The notes under the pieces: generated by a model
What the model saw: the letters and a program-made list of their open reading frames with translations, nothing else
Told to the model about the DNA's origin: nothing
Databases searched by the model: none
Position numbers and translations under genes: made by a program
Assembly: GCA_033558025.1 (NCBI GenBank)
Contig: JAUCEF010000001.1
Location: forward strand, 868,001 to 932,000
DNA: 64,000 nt
DNA from: Phytophthora sp. 'mugwort'
Lineage: Eukaryota > Oomycota > Peronosporomycetes > Peronosporales > Peronosporaceae
Direction of reading: 5' to 3'
In this document: positions 1 through 12,000 of the stretch, piece by piece
Layout of the letters: each line of letters begins with the position of its first letter
Numbering within the stretch: position 1 is the stretch's first letter

Positions 1-47
1 CAGACTCCCCAGCTTCGACTACAGAGATCTAGATCGCACTATCTACC

Positions 48-621
48 ATGGCTGACACGATCATGACGCTGCTGGAGCAGAACCCGACCACGGGCATGGC
101 CGTGGGCGGCGCGCTCGTCGCCGCTGCCGTGGGTTTGACGGCCGTGAAGGCTCTGGGTGGCAAGGCGGCGCCGGAAGCCACGACCGCCCCGAAGAAGAAG
201 AGGAGCAAGAGCAAGGGCAAGAAGAAGGCCCCTGCTACGCCCGCCGACAAGGAGAACTCGTCGGACATTAACCTCGAGGAGTTTGTGGACGTACGTGGCT
301 GTGTATCCGACTGTAACTGGCTGAAGGAGATGTTTTGACTCACAATTGTTATGTGTGTCTCTCTATAAATTGCAGGACGGCCCGGACTCGGAAGAGGAAG
401 AGGCTATTCGTGCTGAGAAGCGCAAGCTGAAGGTCAAGCAGAAGAAGAAAAACGCCAAAGCCAAGCAGCGCGCGGCCGTGAGCGGCTCGGGCAAGCCTGT
501 TGTCGACACGGATAAGGAGAAGGAAAAGAAGAAGGCTGTGGCCGCCGCCCTCATGAAGGACGCTGAGGACGGCTGGGAAACGGTCGCTAACAAGAAGAAG
601 ATTAAGGCCAAGCAGCAGTAG
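48..621 (+). CDS. Small lysine-rich protein with N-terminal membrane segment
   Basis: Two exons, 48-290 and 376-621, joined over an 85-base GTACGT...TGCAG intron in phase 0, give 162 residues. Residues about 15-37 are a hydrophobic Gly/Ala/Val stretch that could anchor the protein in a membrane. The rest is highly charged: basic KKKRSKSKGKKK around residue 50, an acidic EEEE patch right after the splice, then Lys-rich segments and a C-terminal DGWETV motif before a basic tail. The layout resembles small ER-anchored or ribosome-associated proteins, but I do not recognise the family and infer no function. Retaining the intron would hit an in-frame stop at 336-338. Confidence 0.7.
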
Positions 622-1035
622 ACGCACACGACATGACGACGCAGTCTGGCTGTTGTAGCTGAATGGCGGCGTCATGATCGGATAGTTGATTTTCTCCTTT
701 TCTCGACTATTTTTCTTGCGATAAGCAAGGAAGAGAGAAGGATGGAGGGCGAGTACGCGCTGGTTCCTACTCGTCGCTCCTGTTTTTTTCTCGTACGCAA
801 CGAGCGATTATGGTATAGTAAGAAGGAAGAGAGGTGGAGAGAGCGAGGTGTCGCCGCGGTCGCAGGAGAGCTGACGCCTTGGTCACCATCTCCACGCTTT
901 GGACACAAAAAATATACGAGATTACTGTGTACAGCGTTTGTACTGGGCGACATGCAGAGGGAAGTGAGAAAAGAATTCATTACGACTATAGCCGAGGCTG
1001 CTTTCATAGCAGGGAGACGACAGCAACTGGCGACT
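622..1035. other. Convergent intergenic region
   Basis: This is 3' flanking sequence between a plus-strand gene and a minus-strand gene. It contains T-rich stretches (around 700-720 and 784-791) of the kind seen in 3' UTRs. I see no gene in it; the plus-strand open frame at 742-1080 runs into antisense of the next gene's last exon and has no family-like sequence. Confidence 0.5.
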
Positions 1036-1938
1036 CTACAGCTTGGACTGCGGCTTGAGAGCGTTGAACACGACCGGTAGCTTCATGGCGAGCGTCATGT
1101 TGCCCTTGAGCTTGAGTTTACCCTTCATGAATGCCTGCAACACACGCAAAACAACAACAATTACGTCAGATACCATGCTAAAACAGGCAACTCCTCCTAA
1201 ATGTAGCCAACCTGCTGGGCATTGAGCTTTCCCATGGCAATCGCGACAAAGTCGGCATCGCTAACCGTAATGGTCACGTCAGCCTTCTTTAATCCCTCTG
1301 TGAGCGCGGGCGTGGCGCTCTTCAGATCCAGGTTCCACTTTCCAGCTCCAGTAATGTCGAACTGGATGATGCCCTTGACCTTCTTGGCCATCTCGGCGCC
1401 GTCCTTGGCCACCACTTCCCCCAGCAGACGGAAGATCTCTATGGAGTTAAGTCCTCCCCTGGGTGCTATAGTAGCAGCAGGGACCGGAGATGCAGCTGCA
1501 GCCGGCTTGGCGCCTGCGCTCTTCTTCTTCATGTGGTTGCGGGTGGCTGCCAGCACCACATTAAGCTTCATGGCTAGACCCATGTTGCCTTTGATCTTCA
1601 CTAGCCCCTTCATGAACGCCTACAAGCACAAGAGAGGGTTAGTCAGTCCATTGTAGTGAAGGTTATCGGAGGAACAAAGCGGCGACCTGCTGCGGGTTAA
1701 GCTTGTTGTCCATCATCTTAAGGAAGTTCTCCTCAGACAGCGAGATGGTCAGGTCGGCCTTGTCGCTGGTGGTCGCAGCCTTGACGCTGCCCTTGCCGGT
1801 CTTAAGGTCTACGATCCACGCGCCGGCGCCCGAGATGTCGAACTTGATGACGCCCTTCACTTTGCTCACGAGCGACGGACCCACTTCGTCTACGGCACTA
1901 CTCATCATGTCGAACAGCTCGGCGGCGCGTGGGGCCAT
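1036..1938 (-). CDS. Peroxisomal tandem SCP2 sterol-carrier protein
   Basis: Three exons in reading order, 1938-1687, 1619-1212 and 1134-1036, all spliced in phase 0, give 252 residues. The protein holds two SCP2-type lipid-binding domains, each with the family pattern 'KVKGxIxFDIxGAGxWxxDLK ... ADxTIxxS ... KLNxQQ-AFMKGxxKxKGNMxLAMKL', separated by a Lys/Ala/Pro-rich linker. SCP2 domains bind sterols and fatty acyl-CoAs in a hydrophobic tunnel. The last three residues are SKL, a canonical PTS1 peroxisomal import signal, so a role in peroxisomal lipid transfer or beta-oxidation is the best inference. Both introns interrupt the same place, after QQ and before AFMKG. A longer in-frame start at 2073 exists, but ATG 1938 places the first domain normally. 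Confidence 0.88.
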
Positions 1939-2414
1939 GGTGTGCAAGGAGGAAGAGAAGGAGGCGAAGTGCACACCCGGTAGCAGCTTTTGAAGTGACG
2001 TTCGAGTCCGGCGTGACGGTTGAACCAAAACCAAACCCGCCGGAAATGATGAATGTATACTACGATATAACACATTTAAAATTATTTAAATAAATGTATT
2101 TCATTATAAAGACAGTTCAAGACTGTGCTCACGTTCTGATAGCCTTTGATACATTATATCCTTATTTTAAATGGATTATCACAATCATCAGGATATAGAG
2201 GACACTGGGATGTTGCTGTTGAACTTGACCCGCTGCCACGGTCGTCGTCTCACGCGTGCAACTCGCCACCGCCCAGTCACTTTGGTCGCTCTCTGTATCA
2301 ACAGACTCGAGAGACATCATCGCTGCCTCACTCATAGCAGCGAATCCTTTTCGCACTTCCTATGCAATAATAATTATTGTAGCTAGGAATTCCGTTTAAC
2401 TCGTAATAATTATT
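1939..2414. other. Divergent intergenic region
   Basis: A 476-base A/T-richer spacer between the SCP2 gene (leftward) and ORC5 (rightward), which must hold both promoters. The overlapping short open frames at 2146-2386 look random, and I see no gene. Confidence 0.5.
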
Positions 2415-4111
2415 ATGGTCATGATCGGCCGAGAAGCTCCGTTAGCAGAACTGACGCGCGCGGCGGGGCTGTACGCCGATGTCTTCGAGTCTCCGGCACC
2501 GCTCGTGATCGTCTACGGCGGTGCATCCACCGGCAAAAGCGTGGGCGTGTCGCAGGCGCTGCGCGCGCACCCAGCGCCCCACGCGCTCGTGGACTGCACG
2601 GCGCTCTACACCGCCAAGGAATTCTACCGTGAGGCATTAGCGCAGCTACATGACGGTTCAACGGTGGCTGAATCGGAGGATGTGACGATCTCCGTTGATG
2701 CCAAAGAGGGTGAAGAAGATAACAATAAGCAGGTAGACGATGAGGAGAAGTTCAGCTCGCTCAATTTCCTGGGTTTCTTCAAAGCCCTCGACAGGTTTAT
2801 GGAACACAATGCAGCAAAAGGGGATGAACCGAGTCGACGTGTGCTGTATCTGGCACTGGACCATGTGGACAAATTGCTGGATCGAGGATTGGAGGCTCTG
2901 CTGACGTGTGTATGCACGATCAATGACCAGATCTCGTACTTAAATGTAAGTTTAATACCATTTGTATGGAAAGTTAAGTATGGATGGAAGCTGAGGATTT
3001 GGTTTGTTTCGTGGTATTTTAGATATTTGAGGAGTCTCCACCATGGGAAACGTGTGTACTGCTGATCACAAGAGGAATGTCATTGGACTTCGACCGACTG
3101 GTCATGCCCTTCTTCCCAGCCTACGTGCATTTCCCGCCATACAAACCAGGTAGGTAGCTGTCTAAGAAAGAAATAGTGTGGTAGTGGGTTATGTTGCTGA
3201 CTTAACCCGTCGCTGGTGCAGGACAAGTGGCAGATATTCTGGTGGAGCAGTTGGGAATGACGGAAGCGAACGAAATGTTCCGTACGTGGCTGGTACATCT
3301 TCATGGACTGCTGCCTCCTGCTCCGGATGGAGATTGGCTCGAGTTCCGTGCTGCTGTTGTGCACTTGCTACCCGAATTTCGTGATTTGTTCTTGACACCA
3401 GTTCAAGGTATACAAGCTTCCAGATTGAAGAGTAAAATCGAGCGTGACACCAAAGGCCTGGTACAGACGTTTCTGCAAACACGACGGCGACACCTTTTTG
3501 GTTACCACAAATTGGAGAATAGTATTGGCGATCCATCCGAGCTGATTTCGTGCACCAACCTGAGCCGGAATTGCCTTTTGCTCGTGCTTGCAGGTTTCTT
3601 GGCGTCGTTCAATCCGCAAGAAACCGATGTGCGTTTCCTTTCGTCATCTGGAGGACTGCGTCGCAAGAAACGTGCCAAGAAGAACCCTGAAGGCGACTCA
3701 AGTTCAACAACGACCATGTCGAGTAGCAACAAGAAGCAGCAGATCAGCCAATTGCTCATTGGACCTCGGATCTTCACGTTGCAGCGGCTTCTAGCCATCT
3801 ACCTGAACCTACGCGTTGAAGCTGAGGCCGGAAATTCTGCTGATGACGACGCGCGCTCCTCTGAAACACGCGAGGAGGTTTTCACTCATGTACGTCTGGA
3901 TATGTGCAGTCATTGCAGCTTATCATGGTACTAATCTTAGTTGTTGTCTTAGCTTGCAACTCTTGTACGAATGCAGCTATTCCAGCGCACCACACCACCG
4001 CATGTATTGGATGATATCAAGTTCCGCTGTCTTGCTGACGCACGCTTCGTTCAGGAAACTGCGCGCTACCTTTCTTTCCCCTTAGACGCATATCTTAACA
4101 GGGCTACCTAG
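2415..4111 (+). CDS. ORC5: Origin recognition complex subunit 5
   Basis: Four exons, 2415-2945, 3023-3149, 3222-3889 and 3953-4111, with GT-AG introns of 63-77 bases, give 494 residues. The N-terminus 'IGREAPLAEL' followed by 'VIVYGGASTGKS' (Walker A, about residues 33-44) and 'LYLALDHVDKLLD' (Walker B region) is the AAA+ ATPase core of ORC5. The splice into 'TCVLLITRGMSLDFDRL' continues the core, and the C-terminus 'DDIKFRCLADARFVQETARYLSFPLDAYL' matches the conserved ORC5 end. ORC5 is part of the six-subunit complex that binds replication origins and loads MCM helicase. Residues about 75-120 and 270-330 are low-complexity inserts. A second ATG lies two codons in, so the exact start is uncertain. 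Confidence 0.85.
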
Positions 4112-4281
4112 TACAGGTCATTTCAAAGGGATAAGTATATTATACGCATGCTCTTGTCTCCTGACTTGCACAAGCGATAAATGATAAATGCATGCAGAAA
4201 AACGTCCACAAACCAATAAACAGAAGACGCCCTTGGCACGTTTTCCTTTCTTGTCCGTGCATTATCCAGAGCATTGACCCA

Positions 4282-7200
4282 TCATAGCAATCGCGTTGGA
4301 TTAATAGGTTCTTGTTCTCGGAAGAGATCTTCCAGCGCAGTGTTTGCATCCCTTAGGAATGGGTGCTCCAGCACCTTCTTTGGTGTTACCCTTTTATACG
4401 GATCCTTCTCCATCATAAGAGTAATCTACAGCACAACTGTCAGCACCAACTGTATCGCATCTACAGCACAATAAACCTCACGCACCATATCCTTGGCTTC
4501 ATCTGAAATGCTGGCCCACTCAGGTTCTTCGAACTCATAGTCGACTCGTTTATTCATTTGAATAAGCTCCTCATCGTTCACACCGAAGAAAGGTTCATAG
4601 CCACAGAGCATTGTATATGCCACAACACCCGCCGAGAACATGTCCACTCCGCTAGGGTACGCTTCACCTTTGCCAGCAGACAGAATTTCTGGTGCGACGA
4701 AGCCAGGAGTTCCACATCTACAGTACAACACGATGAAGCCTACAAGTCAGTGCATTGTTAAGGAAATATATTGTAACGGCATCGAGAAGACAACAGAGAC
4801 ATCAGCACGTAGACATTACATACCTGCCCTTGAGCATTCCATCCTTCTGGATAAATGCAGCCATACCGAAGTCAGCAACTTTAATCACAGCATACCTGCC
4901 ATACAAAAAGGAAAAAAAACAATTAGATGCAGTTTATAAAAAAAAGAAATTATAGTCACGTACTCTTTGCCGCTCGTGCTGTGTTCGTAATCCAGCGCAA
5001 GGTTCGAGAGTTTTACATCTCGGTGGGCAACACCATTCCGCTGGCAATAATCAATTGCGCGAACAAGGCTAGCAACTAAGAACGAAGCACGCGTCTCGTC
5101 CACTGCACTATTCGTCGCAATCTCTTCATGAAGGTCTCCATCTCTCATAAGCTCCAACTCCATAATCAAGTGGTTACGCGTTTCGAACAACGACTGAAGT
5201 CGAATCACCGGACAGTATGATAAGCCCGAGCGAATCGTTAGTAAACTCTGCGTCAAAATCTCTCGCACGACTGTATCTTCACGCTCTGTTTCCCGGGCCA
5301 CTAAGTCCCAGAAAATATTCTTCTCGATGATTTTAAGAGCGCAATCTCGTGTGCTAGAAGGGTCGTCCAAACCTTTCCGGCGTGCACGACGAACAATTGA
5401 GAATCGTCCTTTGCCGAGCTCAAAATGCTTTGGCGAAGCCCCCGTTGGTGAATCTGGAGTGAGGTCAAACAAGTCGTCGATCTGCAATTTAACAGCGCGC
5501 GTAATTATCTCTTTCCACTGCATTGCATCCTTATCGGAATCAAATCGCAGCCATAATTCACTGCGTCCCGAGTGGGCTGATGAGTGCGTATTGTACTTGA
5601 GCACGAACTCGGTCATACTTCGCTGCTGTGGGTGCACAGATCCCTCGAATAAATTAGCATGGCCCACTGGCCGACTCGTCTCGTTCGCATCCAGATACTC
5701 CCAGAGGTTATTGCGATAGAGCGACATGAAGCGTTTGCACCACTGTCGGCCCGGAACCTTCAAATGAACCCAACTTGTAAGTGCCATTTCATAGGAATCG
5801 GAACCAGTCGAGAAAGACCAGTGTTTATCTCCTTTTTCGAGGCCTCGAAGCTGTTCAAACACGTCCGAAGGCAGTTCAGTCGCCAGACATGATAATAACC
5901 AGGAATCGGCGCTCCAAGAGTGAAGACCACCTTGTGCATTGGGTACTGCAAGCTGTCCCAGCATGGGTGAAAGGTCCTCGCTTGCCAGTGAGTTGTCTTC
6001 AGCGATCACATTCATCCCGAACGGTGATGGTCGGTCCATTTGCTGCAACGCATTGCTGGACGGCCATTGCTTCAGATTAGCAAAGTTGCTGCCTCCACGA
6101 ACGCTGACTTCGTCACCCAGGAATGCGTGTGTGCTGTTGGCCATGTTGTTATTGTGGATGGTCGTAAAGCATTTCCGTAGCACCGTGTCCACGCCCGATC
6201 CTCCCGGCGCTGCTGCTGCTGGAGGCAGCAAAGCACTTTCCAATAGCGGGCAGTCCACTGTAATGTGGTTCCCATTGCAGTTTGCGCACGTCTGTGAGTT
6301 CTTACGACGACTGTTGGTTCGGGGCAAAGTCTTAGAGAACATGGTCGCTGGCAGCTTGATATCGTCCATGCCTCCATCCACACCAGGAGGAGGGGACGGA
6401 TGAATCACCAGGGGCGACATCACAGGCGAGCGCAGCTTCCCGTTCTCCTCAAACGACAACGAGTGTGCTCGGTGTCGGCCTGCAGCTGCTACCGCAGCCA
6501 TCACAACCGCTTGGTTGGACTTCTGTCTCGCTTCTTCATCTGACTCGCTCGCATTGCCCATGGAGAGCAACGGCAGGGCGTCTTCAGCGTCCGAGAGATA
6601 CGTGATCGAGTCCGAGTCCAGCGAGTCTCGGGTGTCAATGTTGTGTACACTACCACGCAAAACGAGTAAATGATGCAGTCTCATTCATTTTTGTGAGCCT
6701 ATACTCAACCATAGGCACCCACCTGATGTCCAATTCGCTGTGGATACTATTCATCATGAGCCGCTGGAGCAGCATATCCATCTGTAGCTCCCAAGGTTTA
6801 TTAAAGATGGATCCTCCCGTCTTTTGCTGCGGGGAGCTCGGGTCTCCGCTTAATGCCTCGGTGTCTCCTTCCGAGTTCTTCTTAAACGACGACCTGCGCG
6901 ACGTGGTGGACAAATCTGCGTCTTCACAGGCCGTGGAGGCTCCGCTGCTGCTGTTCAGTTCCCTCTTCGAGTGTTTGTGCTATGATTAAAACAACAACAC
7001 AGAACAAAGGTCAACACAATCATCTCAAGACTCTCTGCTTCGCTACGCACAATGTTAATCTTGACGGCTGTGTGTGTGGCCAGGTTGCCCTTCTTGTGGA
7101 TGAGTTTGAAGCAGCTGACGCAGTAGGCGTCGTGACAGCAGCCATTGCAGCTCAGGCTCGCGCTGTGCAACTCGCAGTAGACGCAGAGCGCGCGCGGGCC

Positions 7201-7401
7201 CTCGGCAACGACGCCGGCGTCCTCAGCGTCGGGTTCGTCTGCCGACTCGTTGCCAGCGATCACTCGCGTGCGTTGCATGAACCAGAGGCGCCAGCTGGCG
7301 TTCTCGAGGCGTACGGCCTCATCCACGAAGCGCCGCATGGTGCTGAAGGACTGCCACGACTTCTTAGCGGCCTGTTCAAAGCCCGCCACGTCGTCCATCA
7401 T
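4282..7401 (-). CDS. B-box / PH domain / Ser-Thr protein kinase fusion
   Basis: Six exons in reading order, 7401-7051, 6979-6723, 6649-4964, 4895-4824, 4717-4477 and 4425-4282, join without frame conflict to give 916 residues. Order of domains: a B-box-like zinc finger (about 72-110, 'CVYCELH...CNGC...YCVSC...H'), a disordered stretch with a knuckle-like 'CANCNGNHITVDC' (about 310), a PH domain (about 494-590, 'SWVHLKVPGRQWCKRFMSLY'), and a complete kinase domain (about 610-903). Catalytic elements are present: glycine loop GKGRFS, ALKI lysine, HRDVKLSN, DFG, and 'CGTPGFVAPE' in the activation segment. The kinase looks CAMK-like. The PH domain predicts phosphoinositide or membrane binding. 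This domain combination is unusual; substrates cannot be inferred. Confidence 0.82.
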
Positions 7402-8151
7402 GCTGCTGTGAGGCGCTCGGTCGGACCTGGGGCTATGCAGTGCAGAGAATATCGAGATCTGCTGAGTCGTGCAGCGTACGAGGCATTCGATGGTCAGGTG
7501 GGGGCGGCTTCCTTCCAGTCGAGCTCTTCGCTCTTCACTCGGTCTGGTTCAGTTCTTTATTTCTGTGCGCGGCAAACCCGCGATACGTGATAACGGGTAG
7601 TGACAATACCAAAACGGACCATAACGGAAATTAGCAGGATAAAGAGACGTTGCGCCTTCGGGAAAAAGGCAGGAAAAACAGAAATACTGTTTTAGTGCTG
7701 GGCGCGTGTAACAGACAGATAACGAGATAAAGAGGTTGTACTTGGAGTGGCAAAGACGGGGCTGACGGTTTTGCTTCAGTACCGTACATCGTCAGATGTG
7801 CGCAACGCGTGCCCAACGACGGGATCTCAGTCGTGTATTGGCCAAGTATATTCCGCTAGCGAAGGCCAATCCGCTATTTTATGTATGATTCAATCGTCAT
7901 AATAGCAACTATTTTAGCCCGCCTCATTCTATGCGTTGCCGACGTCAGCCACGCATCCGCCATCGCCGGGATGAGCTCTACTGTACGACGTCGACGTCGG
8001 GCGCGTCAAACCAATGATCGGCCTTGTTCATATGTCATTCAAAAACTCCTTCACTATCGTTTACAAATGTTTCGTCATTGAAGTGACCACATGTTGCCTC
8101 TAAAACGTAATAAACGTCAATACTCATTAAACCGTCGGAAAAGACATCAAC
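7402..8151. other. Divergent intergenic region
   Basis: About 750 bases between the kinase (leftward) and the oxygenase (rightward). A TACTCATTAAAC stretch at 8121-8132, 20 bases before ATG 8152, resembles an oomycete initiator. No convincing gene is visible. Confidence 0.45.
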
Positions 8152-8910
8152 ATGGGCAAGAAGAAGGTCGCCGCCGCACCCACCAGCCGCAAGACCGCCA
8201 AGAATAAGGCCAAGGGGGGCAGCGCCATCACGCGCCGAGAGGTCGCAGCGTGGGAAGCTGACGAGGTCCCTCCAGCGCTGCGCTTCGAGCCTCTGCGCCA
8301 CTCGCTGCGCGTCAAGCACCTGCACGATGAGCTCATCTACGCCGTACCATCCTTCCTATCGCGCGTCGAGTGCCAGCGCGTACGCTCCTTAGCCGACCAA
8401 GAGGGTTTCGAGCGAGTAACCCAGCGGGCTAGTAAGGACTACGCATTCAGGGATAATGATCGGCTGTTGCTGCGTCTTCCAGCGTTTGCGGAGCTGCTCT
8501 GGAAGCGTCTGCAGCCGCACGTCCCATCCGAGTACGAGGGCATGCGCGCGGTGGGGCTGAACTCAGCTGTCCGGTTCTATAGGTACAATGCGGGGCAGAG
8601 ATTTGGCTGTCACGTAGACCAGAGCGACGTGGATCGATTCACAGGTTACCACAGCCGCTTCACGGTGCTTGTTTACTTGAATGACTCGACGGATTCGGAT
8701 TTACAGGGCGGCGACACTGTCTTCTACGCCAATGAAGCTGGCGCTAAGGAGCACGTGGTGCTCAGTGTGGCGCCGGAGACCGGGTCAGCACTGGTGCACG
8801 GTCATGGGGACCGCTGTTTGCTGCATGAAGGCGCCTTGGTCACTCGCGGAACGAAATACTTGCTGCGCACGGACGTCATGTACTCGCGGATGAAGAAATC
8901 CACCACCTAA
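8152..8910 (+). CDS. 2-oxoglutarate/Fe(II)-dependent oxygenase (prolyl 4-hydroxylase-like)
   Basis: Single-exon gene of 252 residues. The double-stranded beta-helix core runs from about 55 to 248, with the iron-binding facial triad His154-x-Asp156 ('CHVDQSD') and His225 ('LLHEG'), and Arg239 ('KYLLRTD') as the likely 2-oxoglutarate ligand. The stretch 'FTVLVYLND...GGDTVFY' is typical of the P4Hc/2OG-FeII_Oxy_3 family. The N-terminal 40 residues are Lys/Ala-rich and basic, without a secretion signal, so a cytosolic or nuclear protein is more likely than an ER collagen-type hydroxylase. The substrate is unknown; relatives hydroxylate proline in proteins or oxidise small molecules. Confidence 0.82.
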   Translation: MGKKKVAAAPTSRKTAKNKAKGGSAITRREVAAWEADEVPPALRFEPLRHSLRVKHLHDELIYAVPSFLSRVECQRVRSLADQEGFERVTQRASKDYAFRDNDRLLLRLPAFAELLWKRLQPHVPSEYEGMRAVGLNSAVRFYRYNAGQRFGCHVDQSDVDRFTGYHSRFTVLVYLNDSTDSDLQGGDTVFYANEAGAKEHVVLSVAPETGSALVHGHGDRCLLHEGALVTRGTKYLLRTDVMYSRMKKSTT

Positions 8911-9009
8911 ATACCGACTTTTTCAGAACAGGAAAAGCAGGCCAGACTTAGTGTATATACGTCAAAAGTTTTACTGGTTGGCTCCGTATGCGAAAGCCCT
9001 GAATCTGAA

Positions 9010-12000
9010 CTAACTGCTCGACGCCAATTCGCGCAATCTTCTAGCGATAGCGTGGACGAAAGGATTGTTCTGTAATATGGAAAGAGGATAAACAATTAAA
9101 GTCGAGCAACATAAAAAACAATGGCGGGGAATTATTCGTACCTCGATGTCGCTGACAATGGCAAGCACTTTGCCGAGTGTATGTTGGACGGCGCCCCTGC
9201 TAGCCGCTTCTGAGTGTTCCAAGTAGTGCGCGAAGTGAAGCAACAGCACCACGAGCATGTTCTCGACAATGAACGCCAAGCTGTCGACATGGTACTCCAA
9301 TACATTCTCCAGAGGTGTCGTATCGCACTGATGTTCGCGCCAGTGAAGTGAGCGCTGCTGCGACGAAGCGGAAGAAACGGAAATCGAACGCGCCGATGTC
9401 GCTTCGTTCTTGAGAGCTGCAAGAGCGTCTATGAGCTGCTTGCTCGTTTCCAGAGCAAACACAGCTGAGTCGAAGCGCGCGGTAAACTCGTTTATCGACG
9501 GCGCAAGGGTCCAAAGCGGGTCCGTCGCAGCTGCAAACGCGCGAGTGTCCACAGAAGACATTGATGGAAACTGATCGCGGTTTTGTGCCTTGCTCGTGAT
9601 GGCCAACAACGGAGCCGCGCGCCCCCCATTGTCTTCAGTAACTGCAAGCATCATTCGACTTGAGCAGAAAGCCACAGCGTTGCACAGGATCATCCGAGCT
9701 GCGTACAATTTTTCCTCATCGAGGAGGGACATGCGCAGCAGACTGGCGCTTCCACTGGACTTCATGGCTGCTGCATCGCACTGCTCCAATAGCTTTTCTT
9801 CGCAGTCCACACATGAAAACCGCTGGATGGCGGCATTGCGTTGTTCCTCGACAGAGCCTGTAGCAGTATTGTTCCACCACGAAACACCGTCATTCATCTC
9901 ATCTACCTCGTCGCCGGGAGGGGTCAGTTCGGCGCTGAAATACTGGAAAACCTGGAGGATCAGCTGTGAAAACTTCTCCCACTTGGCTGTTGCCAGCGTT
10001 TGCTCACACAGGTCAGGAAACTGCGTAACGTAGCGGAACACAAACGTCACGTACGAGACCTCCCGGAGGAGGTTCACGGAAATGGGTTGGGAATGTTGAC
10101 CACCCGCGCACAGCTTCAGCGATGCTGTAAACAGCTTCCGGTTCTTGTTGATGAAATACAGCACCTGGCTAGTAAGTGCACGGTTCTTCGGTAGGGACGC
10201 GCAGCAAGCGCTCAGCAGACGTGCCACAGGAAGCCACTTGCGATAGTACAAAGTCTCCACGCGCTGGAAGGCAGCCACGGACGCGATGGAAGAGTTGGAA
10301 TTGTGCTGGTTCTGAGCGAAATACTGCGGTCGGTGCGTTGGTAAGTTTCGTGCATCAGAAAGCACACGCACCAAGCCACCTTCCAGCAGAGCTACCGCTC
10401 CTTCCTGCGTTTCAGCAACCCGGGCAAACAGCGATAAGAAGCACTCATACATTGTGCCAATCGTCGTCGGGTCCATTTCCTCGGAAATGACGCTGCTTTT
10501 CACCATGGAGGAACTGCCACTGGTACGTTCAAACGCTGCTGCGTCCATCTCGCTGAGCTTCTTGAAAATGTCAATGAAGTGCAGGAGATAACCACGTTCA
10601 CGGAAAATTGCGACAAGTGACGAGTGATCTTCAAAAGCGATCAACGACTCCAGCGCTGACACGGCTAACGCCATGCTCAGAGTGTCTTCACCATCGCTAG
10701 CATCCCGGCAGACGAGATCGACGACCTGGTTGGTGAGAAGATGCCGAACACGCTGTTCCTGACTTAGTGTAGAGCTCGTTATGCCGAACTTCGCCGACGC
10801 TGAGTCTTGCGAAGCACGACTTGGCAGTACATGCAGCACATGAACGATGCAGGAGTACAATAGTGTCCGGGAGTTGCGCGCAGCCGATGGGTTTCCAGTT
10901 GCTGCAGCGCTGCTGTAGATGGAACGGAACAACAATTCCAAGAAGCCCATATTTTGACGATGGCGGCTCTCTGGCAACGCAAGCGGATGGTTCCCGTTAT
11001 CGGTATAACCGAGCTGCGAGAAGAGCATCAGAGCAATCCTTGAAACAATCTCGAACAACTGAGCTGAGACACTGGCCTTTTCGGTCAGTTTGCTTAGCAC
11101 GGCTGCAACAATACCGCTCATTAGCTCGAGACGCACTTCGGCAGACGCAACAGCATCCAGTCCCTGCCACATCGCCGGTGTCTCGAGTCCTTCATGTTCG
11201 CGTGGCAATGTCAGGTAGTCCAGTACAATCACTTCCATCAGCTCACGCAGCGAATTCAACGCGTGGCTCTCAGCAGCAATACGTTCCGAATAAACATTCC
11301 ACTGCACGGCCCATTGGATAAACCTTTCCGCCGCGGCATCAGCACTGTTCTGGCTGCTGGTACTGCTTGCACCATCGCCATTGACGCGGAATCGTTTGGT
11401 AGACGATGAGTAATAATCGCCCATTCCATCCTCCGTTGCAGTCAGATCAAGTGTCTGAAGTGCTTGGCAGAAGCGCTCAATGTCAATCTTAAGCCACTTA
11501 TAGTAGCAGCCCTGCTCCACTGCGGCAGTAACCTGTTCAGCCAATGCCACAACCTGTTGGTTCGCCGGTACTTGCGGCGGGGAGATGTGGAACGAGCATT
11601 CATCTAGCAACTGCAGCAGCAACATGTGTTCCTGTCTCGTGATAGCGCTGCGGCTGCCTCCTGAGACGGACAACAACTGCCCCATCAGCTTGTTGATCTT
11701 TTTCATTTGCGGAGGCTCCTTGTGCAGCCCCACGTGCAAGTACACTGCCAACGTCTTGAAGAACCACCCGCGCATACTCAGCTCGGCGATAGTGGCAGCG
11801 GCCGTCTTCCTTCTCGATACATGATAGACACGACTGAATAGTTGAATCTGAGACGCGAAATAGTCATTCGGGACACTCTCCAGTGCTGCAATAGTGTTAG
11901 GAGACGAAAAATCCTGCGTGATCAGGTCGTGGAGAACATGGTAGCACCTCTCTGCCAATTCCGGCGTCTCCAAGCCAAAGTCCGCATTTGACACAAGCGT

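Noticed and set aside
742..1080. Plus-strand open frame of 112 codons
   Set aside because: It overlaps the last exon of the SCP2 gene in antisense, has no motif, and lies in the shared 3' flank.
2146..2386. Overlapping short open frames on both strands before ORC5
   Set aside because: No family pattern, low-complexity composition, and they fall in a divergent promoter region.
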